Below the pieces are notes generated by a model, which had not been told where the DNA came from, ran no database searches, and saw nothing but the letters and a program-made list of their open reading frames with translations. Of a stretch of 64,000 nt of DNA, positions 23,590-34,321 are shown one piece after another. Position 1 is the first letter of the stretch. Each line of letters begins with the position of its first letter. The translations under genes and the position numbers were made by a program. The DNA is from Auricularia sp. M13 (taxonomy: Eukaryota > Basidiomycota > Agaricomycetes > Auriculariales > Auriculariaceae): contig CM073195.1 in assembly GCA_037042915.1 (NCBI GenBank), positions 3,472,001 through 3,536,000 on the forward strand, given 5' to 3'.

Positions 23590-26500
23590 ATGACTTCCTT
23601 CCTGTTGGCTGGCTATCTCGCAGTGTCAGGTGGCCGGCACATTGCTTCGGAGAACGCGTCTACGCATAAGACGACTCACCACGTCTTTTACGACACTGTT
23701 ATCCAGACGTGCGGACTCGACTTAACGGCAGAGATAAGGCACTTGTTGCGGTCATCACGGCCGTCGCAAGCTCTGTCCGCTTGCCCGCGGGTTTTACGCC
23801 GCTTCGCCGAGCGTTCGGTCGCTGCTGCATACAGTCGGCGCACTGTTTACCCTCGGACGGAGACTCGGCCAGAGTTATACACCTCGGGCTGTTCAACTCG
23901 GGATATGATCTGCACGCCGCTCTCTACCTACCTAGGGGGTGAGACGACCTCGGTGCATACCCCAATTCGGCTCGGTGGAGGCTTCTCACCTTCGGACCAA
24001 TGTTCGGCAGCTCCCCCCTCGCTGTATGCGTCGGATATGGGCGTTGTGGTGCTCGGGGCAGGCTCCAGAACCCCTTTGGACCTCGGGCGGACTCGGTGGG
24101 TCACCCTGGGCAACCTCGGAGGGTCGGAAACGCCTCTATTGGACCTCTCGTCGGTACGGTACCCCTCGGATGGATAGTAGGTCGGTTATCATCACCTGGT
24201 ACAAGCTCGGCTACATCCTCGGACCCTCGGCCCGTGGCTTCAACAGCTCGGCGCTCTCCCCGTGTACTCGGGAGGTGCCCTCCTTCTCGGTCCGTGCACT
24301 CGGTGGGTGTGTGTATGTGTGGCATACCTCGGCACCTTCGCCCTGTCTCGGACCCTGTTCGACTGGAGGTGTGGTAGAGTGCTAGCACTATGGGAGACGA
24401 TGGTGGATGGACCCTTTAGCTCCGGGATCACCATGGACCGGATCAGTGGACCTTGGGGATGGGTATATAGGTTGTGGGGTGTAGATGCGTGTACCCTAGG
24501 TTTGGTCTGGTCAATTGTACCGCTTGTCCGTTCTTCCTCGTCCTTCTCTCCTCTCTTGGGCGTCGGTCTCGGCGAGTGACGAGCGCTCTGCCGTGACATA
24601 AGACCAAACCTTCACTCCCTTTCGACCGACGCTCATCCCTCTTCTCCTTCCCCACACGGCCGCGGCGTCCTTTCGACTACTATCGCCCGTGTGTCACGCC
24701 GACGACCTCATCAGGCCGGCCTCGCCGTCAGCTAGCCGCTGTGCACCGGCCGAGGCCCATTGGCACCCGCATCCTTCTCCCTCGGAGTCGCCACCCACAC
24801 CGAGAAGCGAGGCGTACGCTGCCAAGGCCCTATCTCCACCCCATCGGCCGCAGCGCATGACCAAGCCCTTGGCACAGCCTCTCCACACGGTCGCGTGGGA
24901 TACCCCGATCCCGCCCCGGCGACCCCTGGTGCAGCACCTCCTTCGCACCCTCTACCCCGGCGAGTAAACCGAGACACTCGCCCACGCCCAAAACCCCGCC
25001 CCGGTTGTCTGGACTTGCGCGCTCAAGCCACAGCTGTTACACCTCTCCCTCTCGCACGCCATCGGCAGATGGGGCCTCGGCCGTGATCCGGATGGACTGG
25101 ATGCACGCGCCGCCACGCCCGAGATATGAATATCCTCGTCCCGAGGACGTCCACGAACCACCGGCCGCTGGCTGAACGACATGTACGACGTTTAACGATG
25201 TCCCGGGCTCGTGCCGAGGCTCCAATGACCAGTAACTTCGTTCGCTGCGCGGGATCACAGTCGCCGAGGGCGATTCTCACACGCTCTTTATTTCCCTCAT
25301 CATTTACTGGTCGGTGCGCAGGCGCAGCCGGACCGACAGGACACAGTACAGGACTGGAATCCAACCTCTCTCGGACCTTGGACTCGGCTGCAGGATGCTT
25401 GGGTCGGAAGATGCCACGCCAGGATGGACACGCCGAAGACTGGAACCAAACTCTCGGACCCACAGGAAGGAGTCCACTCGGTTTGGCGCTTGTTCGGACC
25501 CCCACGTCGATCACAGGTTCAGGAAGACTATTTATATTCTATACACGCGCCCATTGCGACAAGAAAACTATATACAAGACGGCCGACCCGAAACATCTAA
25601 TCCATGTCCATCGCCTCCTCCACCTCCTCCAGATCATCCTCCTCCTCCTCCTCCTCCGGACCCGACTCAGGTGGCGCGGATGCGCGCGAGGAGGCCGCCC
25701 CAGGTGTCACGGAGGAGCGCGATGACCGGGTAGCCGTACCCGCTACGAAGCGAGTGCCCCGACGCATCGCCGAGCGCAAAGGCGCCGGCGCCGACGGCTG
25801 CGCATTCGCGGCCGCACCCCCAGTGACCAGCGCCCACGCCGCCGCAAACTGGCCCATGAAGTTGGGGTGCAGTGCGGGCGCTGCGACCCCAAGCTCGCCC
25901 GGCGCCTCAATGGGCAGCGCCGGCAAGCTCTCCTTCGCGGCCCGGGATCTCGACGCACGGGACGACGACGAGGCGGGCGCCTGGGAGGTGACGGACGCGG
26001 CGCGGGAACGAGACGGCGGCGCACGCGTGCCCGACATCGGCGCCTTGGAACCCTTCCCGGTCTTGGTCCCGAATCCGAGTGGCGCGCGCAGGTCCTTCCA
26101 CGAGCATTTCACCTTCCGGCGCGAGCACTCGAGGCACGCCGCCAGCCCCTGCGCCGGAAGGCACTCGTCGTCGCGGTCCACGCATCGGCTGCATGGCTGC
26201 TGAATGTTAATACCCCGAGACCAGCAGCAGCAGAACGAAGTGCTCACCGACGTCGGGACCCCGTGGCGGTCGATCAGGCCGTCGGCAAACGCATTGTCCC
26301 ACGCCTGACGCCGCTCGCGCAGTGCCGGGCGCTCGTACACACCGGGCGGGGGAGTCCTCGGCCTACGCGGGTGGTGGAGAAGAGCCGACGCTGGCGGAGC
26401 AGACGCAGGCGGCGCGCGGACAGCAGACGACGAGCGCGGCGGACGAGGCGTTGGCGCCGAGCGCGCAGGAGGAGGCGGCCCCGATGGTCGCGACGATGAC

Positions 26501-28967
26501 GGTGCCGGTGCAGGACGGCGCGGCCTCGGAGCAACAGCGGACGGTGACGGCGCAAGCTCCTCGCACTCAGCATACAGCGGGTGCCCCGGCGGAACCTTCA
26601 ACGTCGAGCAGCGCGGGCGGAACGGAGCGTCAGAAGGTAGCGGCGGCAGACGCAACGCCAGTGGTCGGACCGGGTCAGACGGCGACGGCGACACGGTCAT
26701 AGACGGCAGAAGCAGGGCATCCGACGGCGGACGAGCACGCGGCCAGACTATCGGCCAGGACGCGGGCGGATGGCAGCAGCGCGAGCAGCAGGCGGCGCTC
26801 CGTCTCGAACTCGAGCTGACGGTGGCGGGCAAAGTCGCGGTGCGCGGACGGGATGCCAGGGTCGACGAGGGCGGCGACGATGCGATTCACGGCGTCGCCG
26901 AGCACGACGACACGGGCCTCCAGATCCTCGGGCCGGGCGCGAAAGGACAAAGTCCCCCAACACGGGCACCCAGGCGGGCCCCGCTGTTGGGCTGGTCGTC
27001 GCGGACGTGGTCAACGCGGTCAGGCGCGGGCATGGTGGTGGTATGAGGACAAGAAGCAAAACGACAGGCCGAAGCTTTATGTCAAACCGCGAATTGAATG
27101 GCCATTCAGTCCGCGGCGCCCTCGGCCCGTCATTTCGCCCTCCCCGCCTTGCGCCTCCCTCCCTCGGACGCTCCCTCGGCTCGCGGCTTGAAGGGGGGGT
27201 TATGTTGCGGTCATCACGGCCGTCGCAAGCTCTGTCCGCTTGCCCGCGGGTTTTACGCCGCTTCGCCGAGCGTTCGGTCGCTGCTGCATACAGTCGGCGC
27301 ACTGTTTACCCTCGGACGGAGACTCGGCCAGAGTTATACACCTCGGGCTGTTCAACTCGGGATATGATCTGCACGCCGCTCTCTACCTACCTAGGGGTGA
27401 GACGACCTCGGTGCATACCCCAATTCGGCTCGGTGGAGGCTTCTCACCTTCGGACCAATGTTCGGCAGCTCCCCCTCGCTGTATGCGTCGGATATGGGCG
27501 TTGTGGTGCTCGGGGCAGGCTCCAGAACCCCTTTGGACCTCGGGCGGACTCGGTGGGTCACCCTGGGCAACCTCGGAGGGTCGGAAACGCCTCTATTGGA
27601 CCTCTCGTCGGTACGGTACCCCTCGGATGGATAGTAGGTCGGTTATCATCACCTGGTACAAGCTCGGCTACATCCTCGGACCCTCGGCCCGTGGCTTCAA
27701 CAGCTCGGCGCTCTCCCCGTGTACTCGGGAGGTGCCCTCCTTCTCGGTCCGTGCACTCGGTGGGTGTGTGTATGTGTGGCATACCTCGGCACCTTCGCCC
27801 TGTCTCGGACCCTGTTCGACTGGAGGTGTGGTAGAGTGCTAGCACTATGGGAGACGATGGTGGATGGACCCTTTAGCTCCGGGATCACCATGGACCGGAT
27901 CAGTGGACCTTGGGGATGGGTATATAGGTTGTGGGGTGTAGATGCGTGTACCCTAGGTTTGGTCTGGTCAATTGTACCGCTTGTCCGTTCTTCCTCGTCC
28001 TTCTCTCCTCTCTTGGGCGTCGGTCTCGGCGAGTGACGAGCGCTCTGCCGTGACAGCACTGGGCTCCGAACAATGATGCGCTGCTACCTGACGGTACAAT
28101 CGTCGACATTCTCGCGAAGGTTTACGCGCCTCCCAAGGGCGGTGTTCAACTAGATGCCATCCACATCATCCCCTTTCCCGGTGATGCCGATTCTTCCACC
28201 TATGAGGACCACATTCCGCAGCGCGCCTTCCCCACCCTGATCGTACTCGGTCACATGGCTGCTAGCGCGGAAATTATGGACGATGGTATCTCTGTTGGTT
28301 ATCAGTTGCAAGCTTCCGATTACGTGCGCGATCAATCGCGATCGTCGCGCGTGTAGTGAGTCCGCATCTTGATCGTGTAAACGTCGGTTGACTTCCCTGC
28401 TGCAGTTGTCGTTTCGACGGTAATAAGCCACGTTGGAAGAAGACGCCTCGTCCACCGTCTGGAACCGGCGTCTTTGTCGTCGGTACTGCGTTTGGGGTTT
28501 ATGAGCCGGAAGAACATATCATGGTCGATGTTGAGCACGTCCAGCTTAACGTCGGTTCCAGGCCGGCCTCTGTCCCCGCCGCACGGGTTGAAGCTGGAGG
28601 CCCTCCCGCCAAACGTCGTCGCTTCCCTATGACTCCAGCATCCGCCAACGCGCCATCGTGAGTCAAAAACTGTTTCTGTGCGCGCTGTATGCGCTGTAAT
28701 TCAATTCCGCTTCAGTTCTAGCCGCGAAATCAACCCGTTTGCGAACGCTTCTGTTCCCGAGGAGACAGTGGAGGAAGATGCGGCCAGTCCGGCCGCTCCA
28801 GTGTACGTCTGTGGCATGTTAACAGCGTTCATGCCGTATTTCTGATTTCCACTTAGTAATCCGGAGGAGGCTACGAAGTCTAAGAGGGCGGCAGCCGGTT
28901 GCCGTACCATACGCGGTGCTGTTGCGACGGCGCGTCGCAATGAGAACGGCAACGCCGAAGAGTAGAT
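23590..28967 (+). CDS. Helitron cargo gene 1: OB-fold-like protein, split by an LTR element
   Basis: The first part (23590-23743) begins MTSFLLAGYLAVSGG. Coding resumes in the same frame immediately after the target duplication of the LTR insertion at 28,056-28,060. The second part reads DALLPDGTIVDILAKVYAPP, FPTLIVLGHMA, SDYVRD and VYCRFDGNKPRWKKTP, then a basic tail (AKRRRFPMTP) and a terminus ending NENGNAEE. The beta-rich blocks with RWKKTP recall a group of Agaricomycete proteins with single-strand-binding, OB-fold-like appearance; that is inference. Introns are visible near 28,356-28,404, 28,659-28,716 and 28,803-28,858. Downstream blocks carry no stop, so it was probably functional until the insertion. 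Confidence 0.6.
23744..24598 (+). repeat. 5' LTR of the non-autonomous element
   Basis: It has TG...CA ends. A TATATA lies in the U3 part near 24,464, after a stretch where CTCGG recurs very often. Confidence 0.88.
24599..25596. other. Interior leader of the non-autonomous LTR element
   Basis: About 1 kb downstream of the 5' LTR without a recognised reading frame. No gag-like capsid or zinc-knuckle motif was found. Confidence 0.45.
25597..26832 (-). CDS. Antisense Zn2Cys6-cluster ORF inside the non-autonomous LTR element
   Basis: This 411-codon frame runs opposite to the element. A Pro/Ala/Ser-rich N-terminal half leads to a cysteine cluster starting CSRCVDRDDEC with spacing C-x2-C-x6-C-x8-C-x2-C-x6-C, which fits the fungal GAL4-type Zn2Cys6 consensus. 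A GT-AG stretch with a TTAAC branch site lies directly before the cluster (about 26,252-26,202) and may be an intron. The protein ends in an acidic tail (PEEEEEEDDLEEVEEA). The Zn2Cys6 domain normally binds DNA, so a regulatory or chromatin role is possible. It lacks the fungal transcription-factor middle domain. Confidence 0.55.
   Translation of the reverse strand: MPATVSSSSRRSAACCSRCCHPPASWPIVWPRARPPSDALLLPSMTVSPSPSDPVRPLALRLPPLPSDAPFRPRCSTLKVPPGHPLYAECEELAPSPSAVAPRPRRPAPAPSSSRPSGPPPPARSAPTPRPPRSSSAVRAPPASAPPASALLHHPRRPRTPPPGVYERPALRERRQAWDNAFADGLIDRHGVPTSVSTSFCCCWSRGINIQQPCSRCVDRDDECLPAQGLAACLECSRRKVKCSWKDLRAPLGFGTKTGKGSKAPMSGTRAPPSRSRAASVTSQAPASSSSRASRSRAAKESLPALPIEAPGELGVAAPALHPNFMGQFAAAWALVTGGAAANAQPSAPAPLRSAMRRGTRFVAGTATRSSRSSVTPGAASSRASAPPESGPEEEEEEDDLEEVEEAMDMD
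27203..28055 (+). repeat. 3' LTR of the non-autonomous element
   Basis: Nearly identical to the 5' LTR and followed directly by the target duplication GCACT. Confidence 0.88.
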
Positions 28968-29148
28968 TATGAATGTGGACCCTGCTTTCGCGTTCCCGAG
29001 TCCGTGTGTTTCATTTTTTGTGTTTTCATCCACTATCACTTTGTGTCGAGAAAGACGAAAACTCTCAAAAACATGTATGCTATCCTAATTCCCAGATGTT
29101 GGCTTGGTCTATGCCCTATAATTAATATGTTTCTGACGTGAATGATCA

Positions 29149-29156
29149 TGACGTCA
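29149..29156. promoter_or_regulatory. TGACGTCA site upstream of cargo gene 2
   Basis: A perfect CRE/ATF-type palindrome, 148 bp upstream of the ATG at 29297, with a half-matching TGACGTGA at 29134-29141. TATTTAA lies at 29233-29239. Confidence 0.5.
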
Positions 29157-29296
29157 TCGCCGCTTTTGTGTCCCGAGTATGTTCTGGTACATTCTAGATC
29201 TAGACCCGAATGTCACGATAAAAGGCGGCGGTTATTTAAGGCGGCTCTGCGAGCCAGAATTCCCCATTCACAAACGTCTGTGTTCGCCAGATTGTC

Positions 29297-29621
29297 ATGG
29301 ACGCTCTCGCGATGAAGGCTCTCTTGAGCCAGCATGGCTGTGTGATTTGTGAACGCAATGCAGATATGCTTCTTCTAAGCGTACGCGTAGGCGATGTGAG
29401 TTTATCACATCAAGTCATCTGTGTGAATAGGACATGTCCTTATATTCCATTAGGAGACCGTGGCTCGTATCAAAATCGCTACAAACGCAGACACGGAAGT
29501 TATTGGCCGCTTGATAACGTCCGCAATGGAAGATTCGGTGCCCTGTTTTTGTATCCTGCCTACTACAGTGTTCAGAACGCCTTGATGTGTTTTCTGCGTC
29601 GCGCGTCGCTCTACGCGTTGA
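29297..29621 (+). CDS. Helitron cargo gene 2: small protein of unknown function
   Basis: The first exon reads MDALAMKALLSQHGCVICER and ends with VRVGD at a GTGAGT donor. The second exon, after ATTAG at 29,451, reads ETVARIKIATNADTEVIGRL and ends FCVARRSTR. The total is about 96 residues. A C-x2-C pair (GCVICE) is present but no second pair, so a zinc finger is not supported. A TATA-like site and a TGACGTCA site upstream match the other genes of the array. I do not recognise a family. Confidence 0.45.
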
Positions 29622-29661
29622 TGTTAGTGTAATGACATAACCGTGCCTCTTTGCCTGTTTG

Positions 29662-29669
29662 TGACGTCA
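29662..29669. promoter_or_regulatory. TGACGTCA site upstream of cargo gene 3
   Basis: A second perfect CRE/ATF-type palindrome, in the spacer between cargo genes 2 and 3. Confidence 0.5.
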
Positions 29670-29984
29670 TGAACAGGGTGGCTGTGTTTGCACTTTCTTG
29701 GATGTCCGGATGCAGATCTCTTTAAATGCTGACTTTCTGCATGCCGCACCGCAACATCCCGCCATGGCCCCTCGCTTCCGTGGTGAGTGAAGGTGTTCTC
29801 CAGCCCGCTCATTGCACTCACATGATGCAGATTGTCCCTGCGTATTCTATCGCAGGCAAGCAAGTATCGTTCGTCGCGATAGCCTGCCTCCAGCCGACGT
29901 GTTCCCCCAGCGCGCAATGCATGTGCGCCTTCATCTGCTTCTCCAGTGTGGCGCGTAACTCACGGTAGCGCGCAGTGCTATGAC

Positions 29985-30302
29985 ATGGCGCGCTCGGCTG
30001 AGGCGTTCGAGGGGTTGCCGCTCGTCGACTGGCGTTGCATCAGGCATCCTCGATATCCCGCCAAGTGGATGAAACGCGCCCTTCGCGATGTTCCCTATCG
30101 AAACATAGTCTTTCGCCGTCTACATCGCCTTCGTCTCCAGCTCGACGCGCTGGAGTTCGACGTTCACTTGGAGCTGGCATGCTCAAAGCGGGCCAAGCAG
30201 TCTGCGCGCAAGCGTCGCGCTCATTTTGAGAAATGGATTGGGAAGTTGAATGGCTTTCTCGACAAAGTCGACAACGAGATGCGTACGATCGTTTCATGGT
30301 GA
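29985..30302 (+). CDS. Helitron cargo gene 3: small basic protein of unknown function
   Basis: The frame from ATG 29985 gives about 105 residues, strongly basic and helical (RRLHRLRLQLDALEFDVHLE, KRAKQSARKRRAHFEKWIG), ending in MRTIVSW. A short upstream exon starting at 29,763 (MAPRFR, GTGAGT donor) could precede it, so the true start is uncertain. Lys/Arg spacing suggests an amphipathic or nucleic-acid-binding helix bundle. No family is recognised. Confidence 0.42.
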   Translation: MARSAEAFEGLPLVDWRCIRHPRYPAKWMKRALRDVPYRNIVFRRLHRLRLQLDALEFDVHLELACSKRAKQSARKRRAHFEKWIGKLNGFLDKVDNEMRTIVSW

Positions 30303-30880
30303 TGGTCCACCGACGCACCGACTTCAACTGGTTTTCGAGTGTCTCTGTATCTCTGTATCTACAAGTATCCTTCGCGCGTGTAGCATTATTGTAATATCAC
30401 CACTTGATTGGCATTATGATACTTTGTGAATTATCGCTTTTTCCTGGCACATTCCCATGTTGGGAAGCCGTGTGAACCTCTTCCGAAGCCGCAGATCTTC
30501 GACGCGTGCGTCGTCATCAACTCCGTTGGCACCGACGCCAAAGTCGACTTCCCTCAGCATCCACCCCGCCGCGGCGACCTAGGGACAGTGCCCATGACGG
30601 CCATTCGCTGACGTCATGTTTTGCATTGGATGCAACCCAGTGATGAGATCCAGCTTTGAGTTTAACTGAAATATAATTCCGCCATGTCTGTGTGCGCGGT
30701 GTCCCACGTCATACTGTCACTTCGGAGTTACGGTCGCTTACGTCGGACGTAATTTGCTGATTACATAAACGTCATCCAATTTTGACCGAAGGACATTTTT
30801 CGTCAAGTCCAGCGTCATGCGCCGCTGCCAGCTTATCATGGTGTGCCCGTGTTCTCTATGATGGCATGACTTTGGCTGGG
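30303..30880. promoter_or_regulatory. Spacer with TGACGTCA site before cargo gene 4
   Basis: A perfect TGACGTCA lies at 30609-30616. No gene is recognised in these 580 bp; an open frame around 30,426-30,611 lacks any context. Confidence 0.45.
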
Positions 30881-30887
30881 TATAAAA
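30881..30887 (+). promoter_or_regulatory. TATA box of cargo gene 4
   Basis: TATAAAA ends 55 bp before the ATG at 30943. Confidence 0.6.
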
Positions 30888-30942
30888 CGGACATAGATGG
30901 TCTGGCGGGCGGCGTCTGTCGCACCTTGGTAGCTGTCGCATC

Positions 30943-32137
30943 ATGCCGGGCATTCTCTGCAACACGTACTTCAACGTCTTCAACCCGACTTACCACGGTC
31001 CCGAGCCTGGCACCAACGACGCATACCACACCTATCTTTCGAGTTTCACCATCGAACGTGAGTCTGTTAGCATCTCGCATGCTCCGCATAACGCTGACGG
31101 GGTTGCAGGCTCGCATTTTGCTTTCTCAATTGCCCAGCCGGTCGATGAGCACAACCGCGGCCCTCTTCCGCACGGTGCGGTTGCCGAGGTCTACGGTACC
31201 TTGAGCGTCGTCGGCAAAGTGTTGCTCGTGACAGCATTTACCACCACGGGTCTTTATGTCGCGACGACACCAACTACTCGCTGCTCTGTGGACACCGAGT
31301 TTGAGCCGACTCTATTCTTTGTTGGCAGAGTATCAGCTCTGGGCAAGCTCGACATCACCAAGCCTGGCGTTCGTTCCGTTGACATCGCTGTTGACTGCAA
31401 CGACACTTGGCCCGTGCAGACCACCGTCATCCGGTGATTTGGACATCGCTGAGCGCTTACTGTGCTCGCGCTGAATGCAGTGCCTCGCAGCTGCTTCTTC
31501 AATCGCGATGAGCAGCGCTTCCAGTCTCTGGGCAGCATGGCCGTTGGCTTGCCCCTGGACATTGTCGGTGTTCTCATGGGCTGGGTCGACGGCAAGCTGG
31601 CAGTCGATGTGCACCAAGTCCGCATTAGCTACGACGGGCCGGTGCCAGTCCTGCCACTCGTTGCCCTGCATAGCCCGTTCGCTGACCGCGACATTGTGGA
31701 CGACCACGCCATTTTCGATGATATAACGGTTCTTCCGAAACGCGTGGGGTCGCGCGTCCCCGATGCTTCGACGTCAGTGACCAGGTACGCCAGCAGCCGC
31801 ACCCTTCCTTACACCTCGGCTGACTTTGATGCAGACCTCATGTCGTCGACGAGTCTTGCATCCCCGGTGCTGATTCACTCGTTGAAGGGTGCGAGTTTCG
31901 TTGCATTCCGTGTTATTTCGCCTAATATTTGTTCAGGTGGCAGCCAGCTGACGGTGCGCAATCGGCCAGAGAGGAGCTCGCCATAGGCCGCGCTCGCCGC
32001 GCTCGGCCTTCGATGCAAACGGGAAGGCATGCTCAGCAGACACCTTTGAGCGCCCAGCTGCCGAAGATCGTGTACGTCTTCACAGTTGCTCTGCACATGC
32101 TGGTCTTCTCACCAATTGACGTCGCATAGCGTCGTGT
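30943..32137 (+). CDS. Helitron cargo gene 4: two-domain OB-fold-like protein
   Basis: The first exon reads MPGILCNTYFNVFNPTYHGP and SSFTIER. The second continues HFAFSIAQPVDEHNRGPLPH, VAEVYGTLSVVGKVLLVTAF and TLFFVGRVSALGKLDI. The third begins CFFNRDEQRFQSLGSMAVGL, then DIVGVLMGWVDGKLAVDVHQ. Two successive beta-rich blocks with G-x-V / G-x-L patterns resemble paired OB-folds as in single-strand DNA-binding proteins. The tail is basic and disordered (REELAIGRARRARPSMQTG). Four or five exons with GT-AG ends (junctions near 31,063/31,109, 31,434/31,491 and 31,783/31,937). Single-strand binding in support of Helitron replication is inference. Confidence 0.58.
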
Positions 32138-32231
32138 AGGTGTCAGATGCAGCAGAATTTTCATGACTTGAACGCGTTGCTCGAATGTAGTGTAGGCTTC
32201 GTTATCAGTGTCTGTATCGGTAGTATGAATG

Positions 32232-32239
32232 TGACGTCA
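32232..32239. promoter_or_regulatory. TGACGTCA site and TATA upstream of cargo gene 5
   Basis: A perfect palindrome 110 bp before the ATG at 32349. A near match, TGACGTGA, is at 32293-32300 and TATAAA at 32313-32318. Confidence 0.5.
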
Positions 32240-32348
32240 GGTTGTGTCCGTGTAATGCCATTTTTTTTTCTGAAAATGGGGGAGCGCTGTGGTGACGTGA
32301 TAGTGCCATCGATATAAAGACTTGAGGCGATGAGATTGCTGCGGCACT

Positions 32349-32851
32349 ATGTCGCTCGCCTTCAATGGAGTCCTTGCTCTTATGCGCCCGCGGTGTCGGT
32401 CTATACAGATGCCATGGGAAAGCTGAGTGGTAATCGAGGAAACTTATGATACTTTCATCGAGGGCGAATTACTATGCATACCGATAGAGGCGGTATTGGT
32501 GTGGATACCGGACGAGGCCACTGAGAACTGTGAATTCACATTCGCCAAAGGTCAGAATGTCCAAATCATAGGTCGTATTACAGTGTCTTTCCGTGGTTTG
32601 GCGACTATTCGGGCGTTGCACATTGAGCTCGCTGAGCCGTACACTCTCCGTAGCCGTCTTCTGTACCAACCATTGATAACTGGAATCGGTCTCGTAGTCG
32701 GGCAGGTTTGTCCTTGGTATGGGGGCCCCAATGGAATCAATGGTGTGACAGTCGATATTGCAGGCCAATTCAACGTGTTGTAAGCAATACCCCTCCATCT
32801 AGCCAATATTCAGTGACACGCTGCAGCTGTGTCGCAGACAACATGCCGAAT
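32349..32851 (+). CDS. Helitron cargo gene 5: beta-rich OB-fold-like protein
   Basis: The main block reads FIEGELLCIPIEAVLVWIPD, FAKGQNVQIIGRITVSFRGL and LITGIGLVVGQVCPWYGG, an alternating hydrophobic pattern that suits a single OB-fold or similar barrel. The short start MSLAFNGVLALMRP at 32349 needs an intron before the main block, while an ATG at 32427 opens that block directly. A final GT-AG intron (32,783-32,811) extends the C-terminus to the stop near 32,851. It resembles cargo genes 1 and 4 in texture but not in alignable motifs. Confidence 0.5.
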
Positions 32852-33340
32852 AGAACTCTATTGAGCTTGCGCTACGCCAGACCTCTATTCATATGCGGAC
32901 GGTGTATAGGATGGAACTACAATGAGTCGTGCATCGTTGTGCGCGTGCTGCACGTGGCGGCTGTAGCGCTCGAGTTGATTCACTGCCTGCCTCACTAGGG
33001 TCCCAATCCTAGCATGCCGTCATTTGCTCAAATTTTCGTGCCTTAGTTGTGTTCGGGGAACAGTAGAAATTATGTCATGCTCTAGGCTTCACGTGATGCA
33101 ATTACATCACGTGACGTGTTTTCTCAATGTAGCACAACTCCTATTTGTTCAGATATACCGCGTCGCAATGAGATCGGTCCAGAATGCGTGAAAATTGTGT
33201 CATGCTTGGCTTCCTCATCAGACACGTTATGTGCCTGACGTCGTTAGTTCCCATTATGGTGCCCAATTGCTGTATGTATACAACATGACGCATGGTGCCC
33301 AGTATATGACGCCATGGCACATCAGCCCATGGATTCTACC
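32852..33340. promoter_or_regulatory. Rep promoter region
   Basis: A 490-bp spacer with repeated TGACG cores: CACGTGACGTG near 33,108, TGACGTCG near 33,237 and ATGACG near 33,306. No gene is seen. Confidence 0.4.
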
Positions 33341-33346
33341 TATAAG
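33341..33346 (+). promoter_or_regulatory. TATA box of Helitron Rep gene
   Basis: TATAAG ends 38 bp before ATG 33385. Confidence 0.5.
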
Positions 33347-33384
33347 TACGCGGGAATGAGTGATTGTAAGCATTCTGCGTACCG

Positions 33385-34321
33385 ATGGATTCCCAGACCT
33401 GGAAAGTCGCTCAACTGAAGAAGAACACGCTGTGGTGGGGCATCAACAAGAACTCTAACATGCCGCATCTGTGTAAACATTGTGGGAAAGAGCTACTCAC
33501 CGGTGAAGCCTCCGGGTTTTGCTGTGGACCGTGGGGAGAGAAACTGCATGATGTTGCATCTTTGCCACCGCTCCCTGAAGAATTCAGCGCTTTCCTTTCC
33601 GATCCTCGTGTTTCCTCTCTCTCTAGACTTCTAAACCTCGTGTACACGTTTGCTCAGTTGGAGTCCTCACATCAGTTCCCAGAAATTGGTCAGGGTCCTG
33701 CGCATTTTGCTGTGGAGGGCAAGATTTTCCATCGCATTAGGCCTACGTTCCAGAATTCAGCAGTTCACTGGCTGCTATATGATGGATTTATGAGAGGACA
33801 AGAGCCACACGCGTCTGCAAATTGGTTCAGCAAGCTTCCAGCTACCTGGATTGAGGCACTCTCCGCTGCGCTGCTGCGCGTCAACCCATACGTACGACTC
33901 ATCAATGTCTTCCGACAAAGTCCAGAGAGCGATCTCCCCAACATCCACTTGCTCATTCGGGACGCTGGCGAGAACGAGATAGCTGGCATTATGTGTTTCG
34001 ACAACACAGTAGAATCCGATGCGAAAGTAGGTACATTTTGGCACATGCGTTTCGGCCTTACTGAGGCGAGTAGCTGAGATCAGTAATAATCTCAAAGAAA
34101 CGTCGTCCAGCGCCGGGCTTTGTGGATTCCATCGACGAGACATCGTCCAATGTGCATTATATTTCGGCGGTGAACCGCTTCTGGGAGCCACTCGTGTATC
34201 CGCTGTTCTTCCCTCATGGGACTTTGGGTTGGGGAAGGGCCTCAGCTGCAGACAACAGGCTTGCCGCCGCAGACGACGGTCAGGACGTGATGACGAGCCA
34301 GATCTGGCATTGCTGCGCACG
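33385..34321 (+). pseudogene. Helitron Rep/helicase, 5' part
   Basis: The product starts MDSQTWKVAQLKKNTLWWGI and carries the conserved Helitron N-terminal zinc-ribbon block (LCKHCGKELLTGEASGFCCG), then LPPLPEEF, GKIFHRIRPTF, VHWLLYDGF and, after an intron at about 34,030-34,072, ISAVNRFWEPLVYPLFFPHG. This is the N-terminal region of the protein that nicks and unwinds DNA for rolling-circle transposition. The frame is open to the point where a Ty3/gypsy element is inserted (34,322) and resumes in the same frame beyond it, so the insertion interrupts an otherwise good gene. Confidence 0.82.

Larger units (their letters stand above)
23744..28055 (+). mobile_element. Non-autonomous LTR retrotransposon with direct LTRs
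   Basis: Two direct repeats of 855 and 853 bp, beginning TGTTGCGG and ending CCGTGACA, bound a 2.6-kb interior. A 5-bp target duplication GCACT lies at 23739-23743 and 28056-28060. A purine tract (GAAGGGGGGG) just before the second LTR sets the orientation as plus. No gag or pol was recognised, so it must be moved in trans. The LTRs differ by only about two small indels, so the insertion is very young. It sits in a Helitron cargo gene. Confidence 0.88.
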
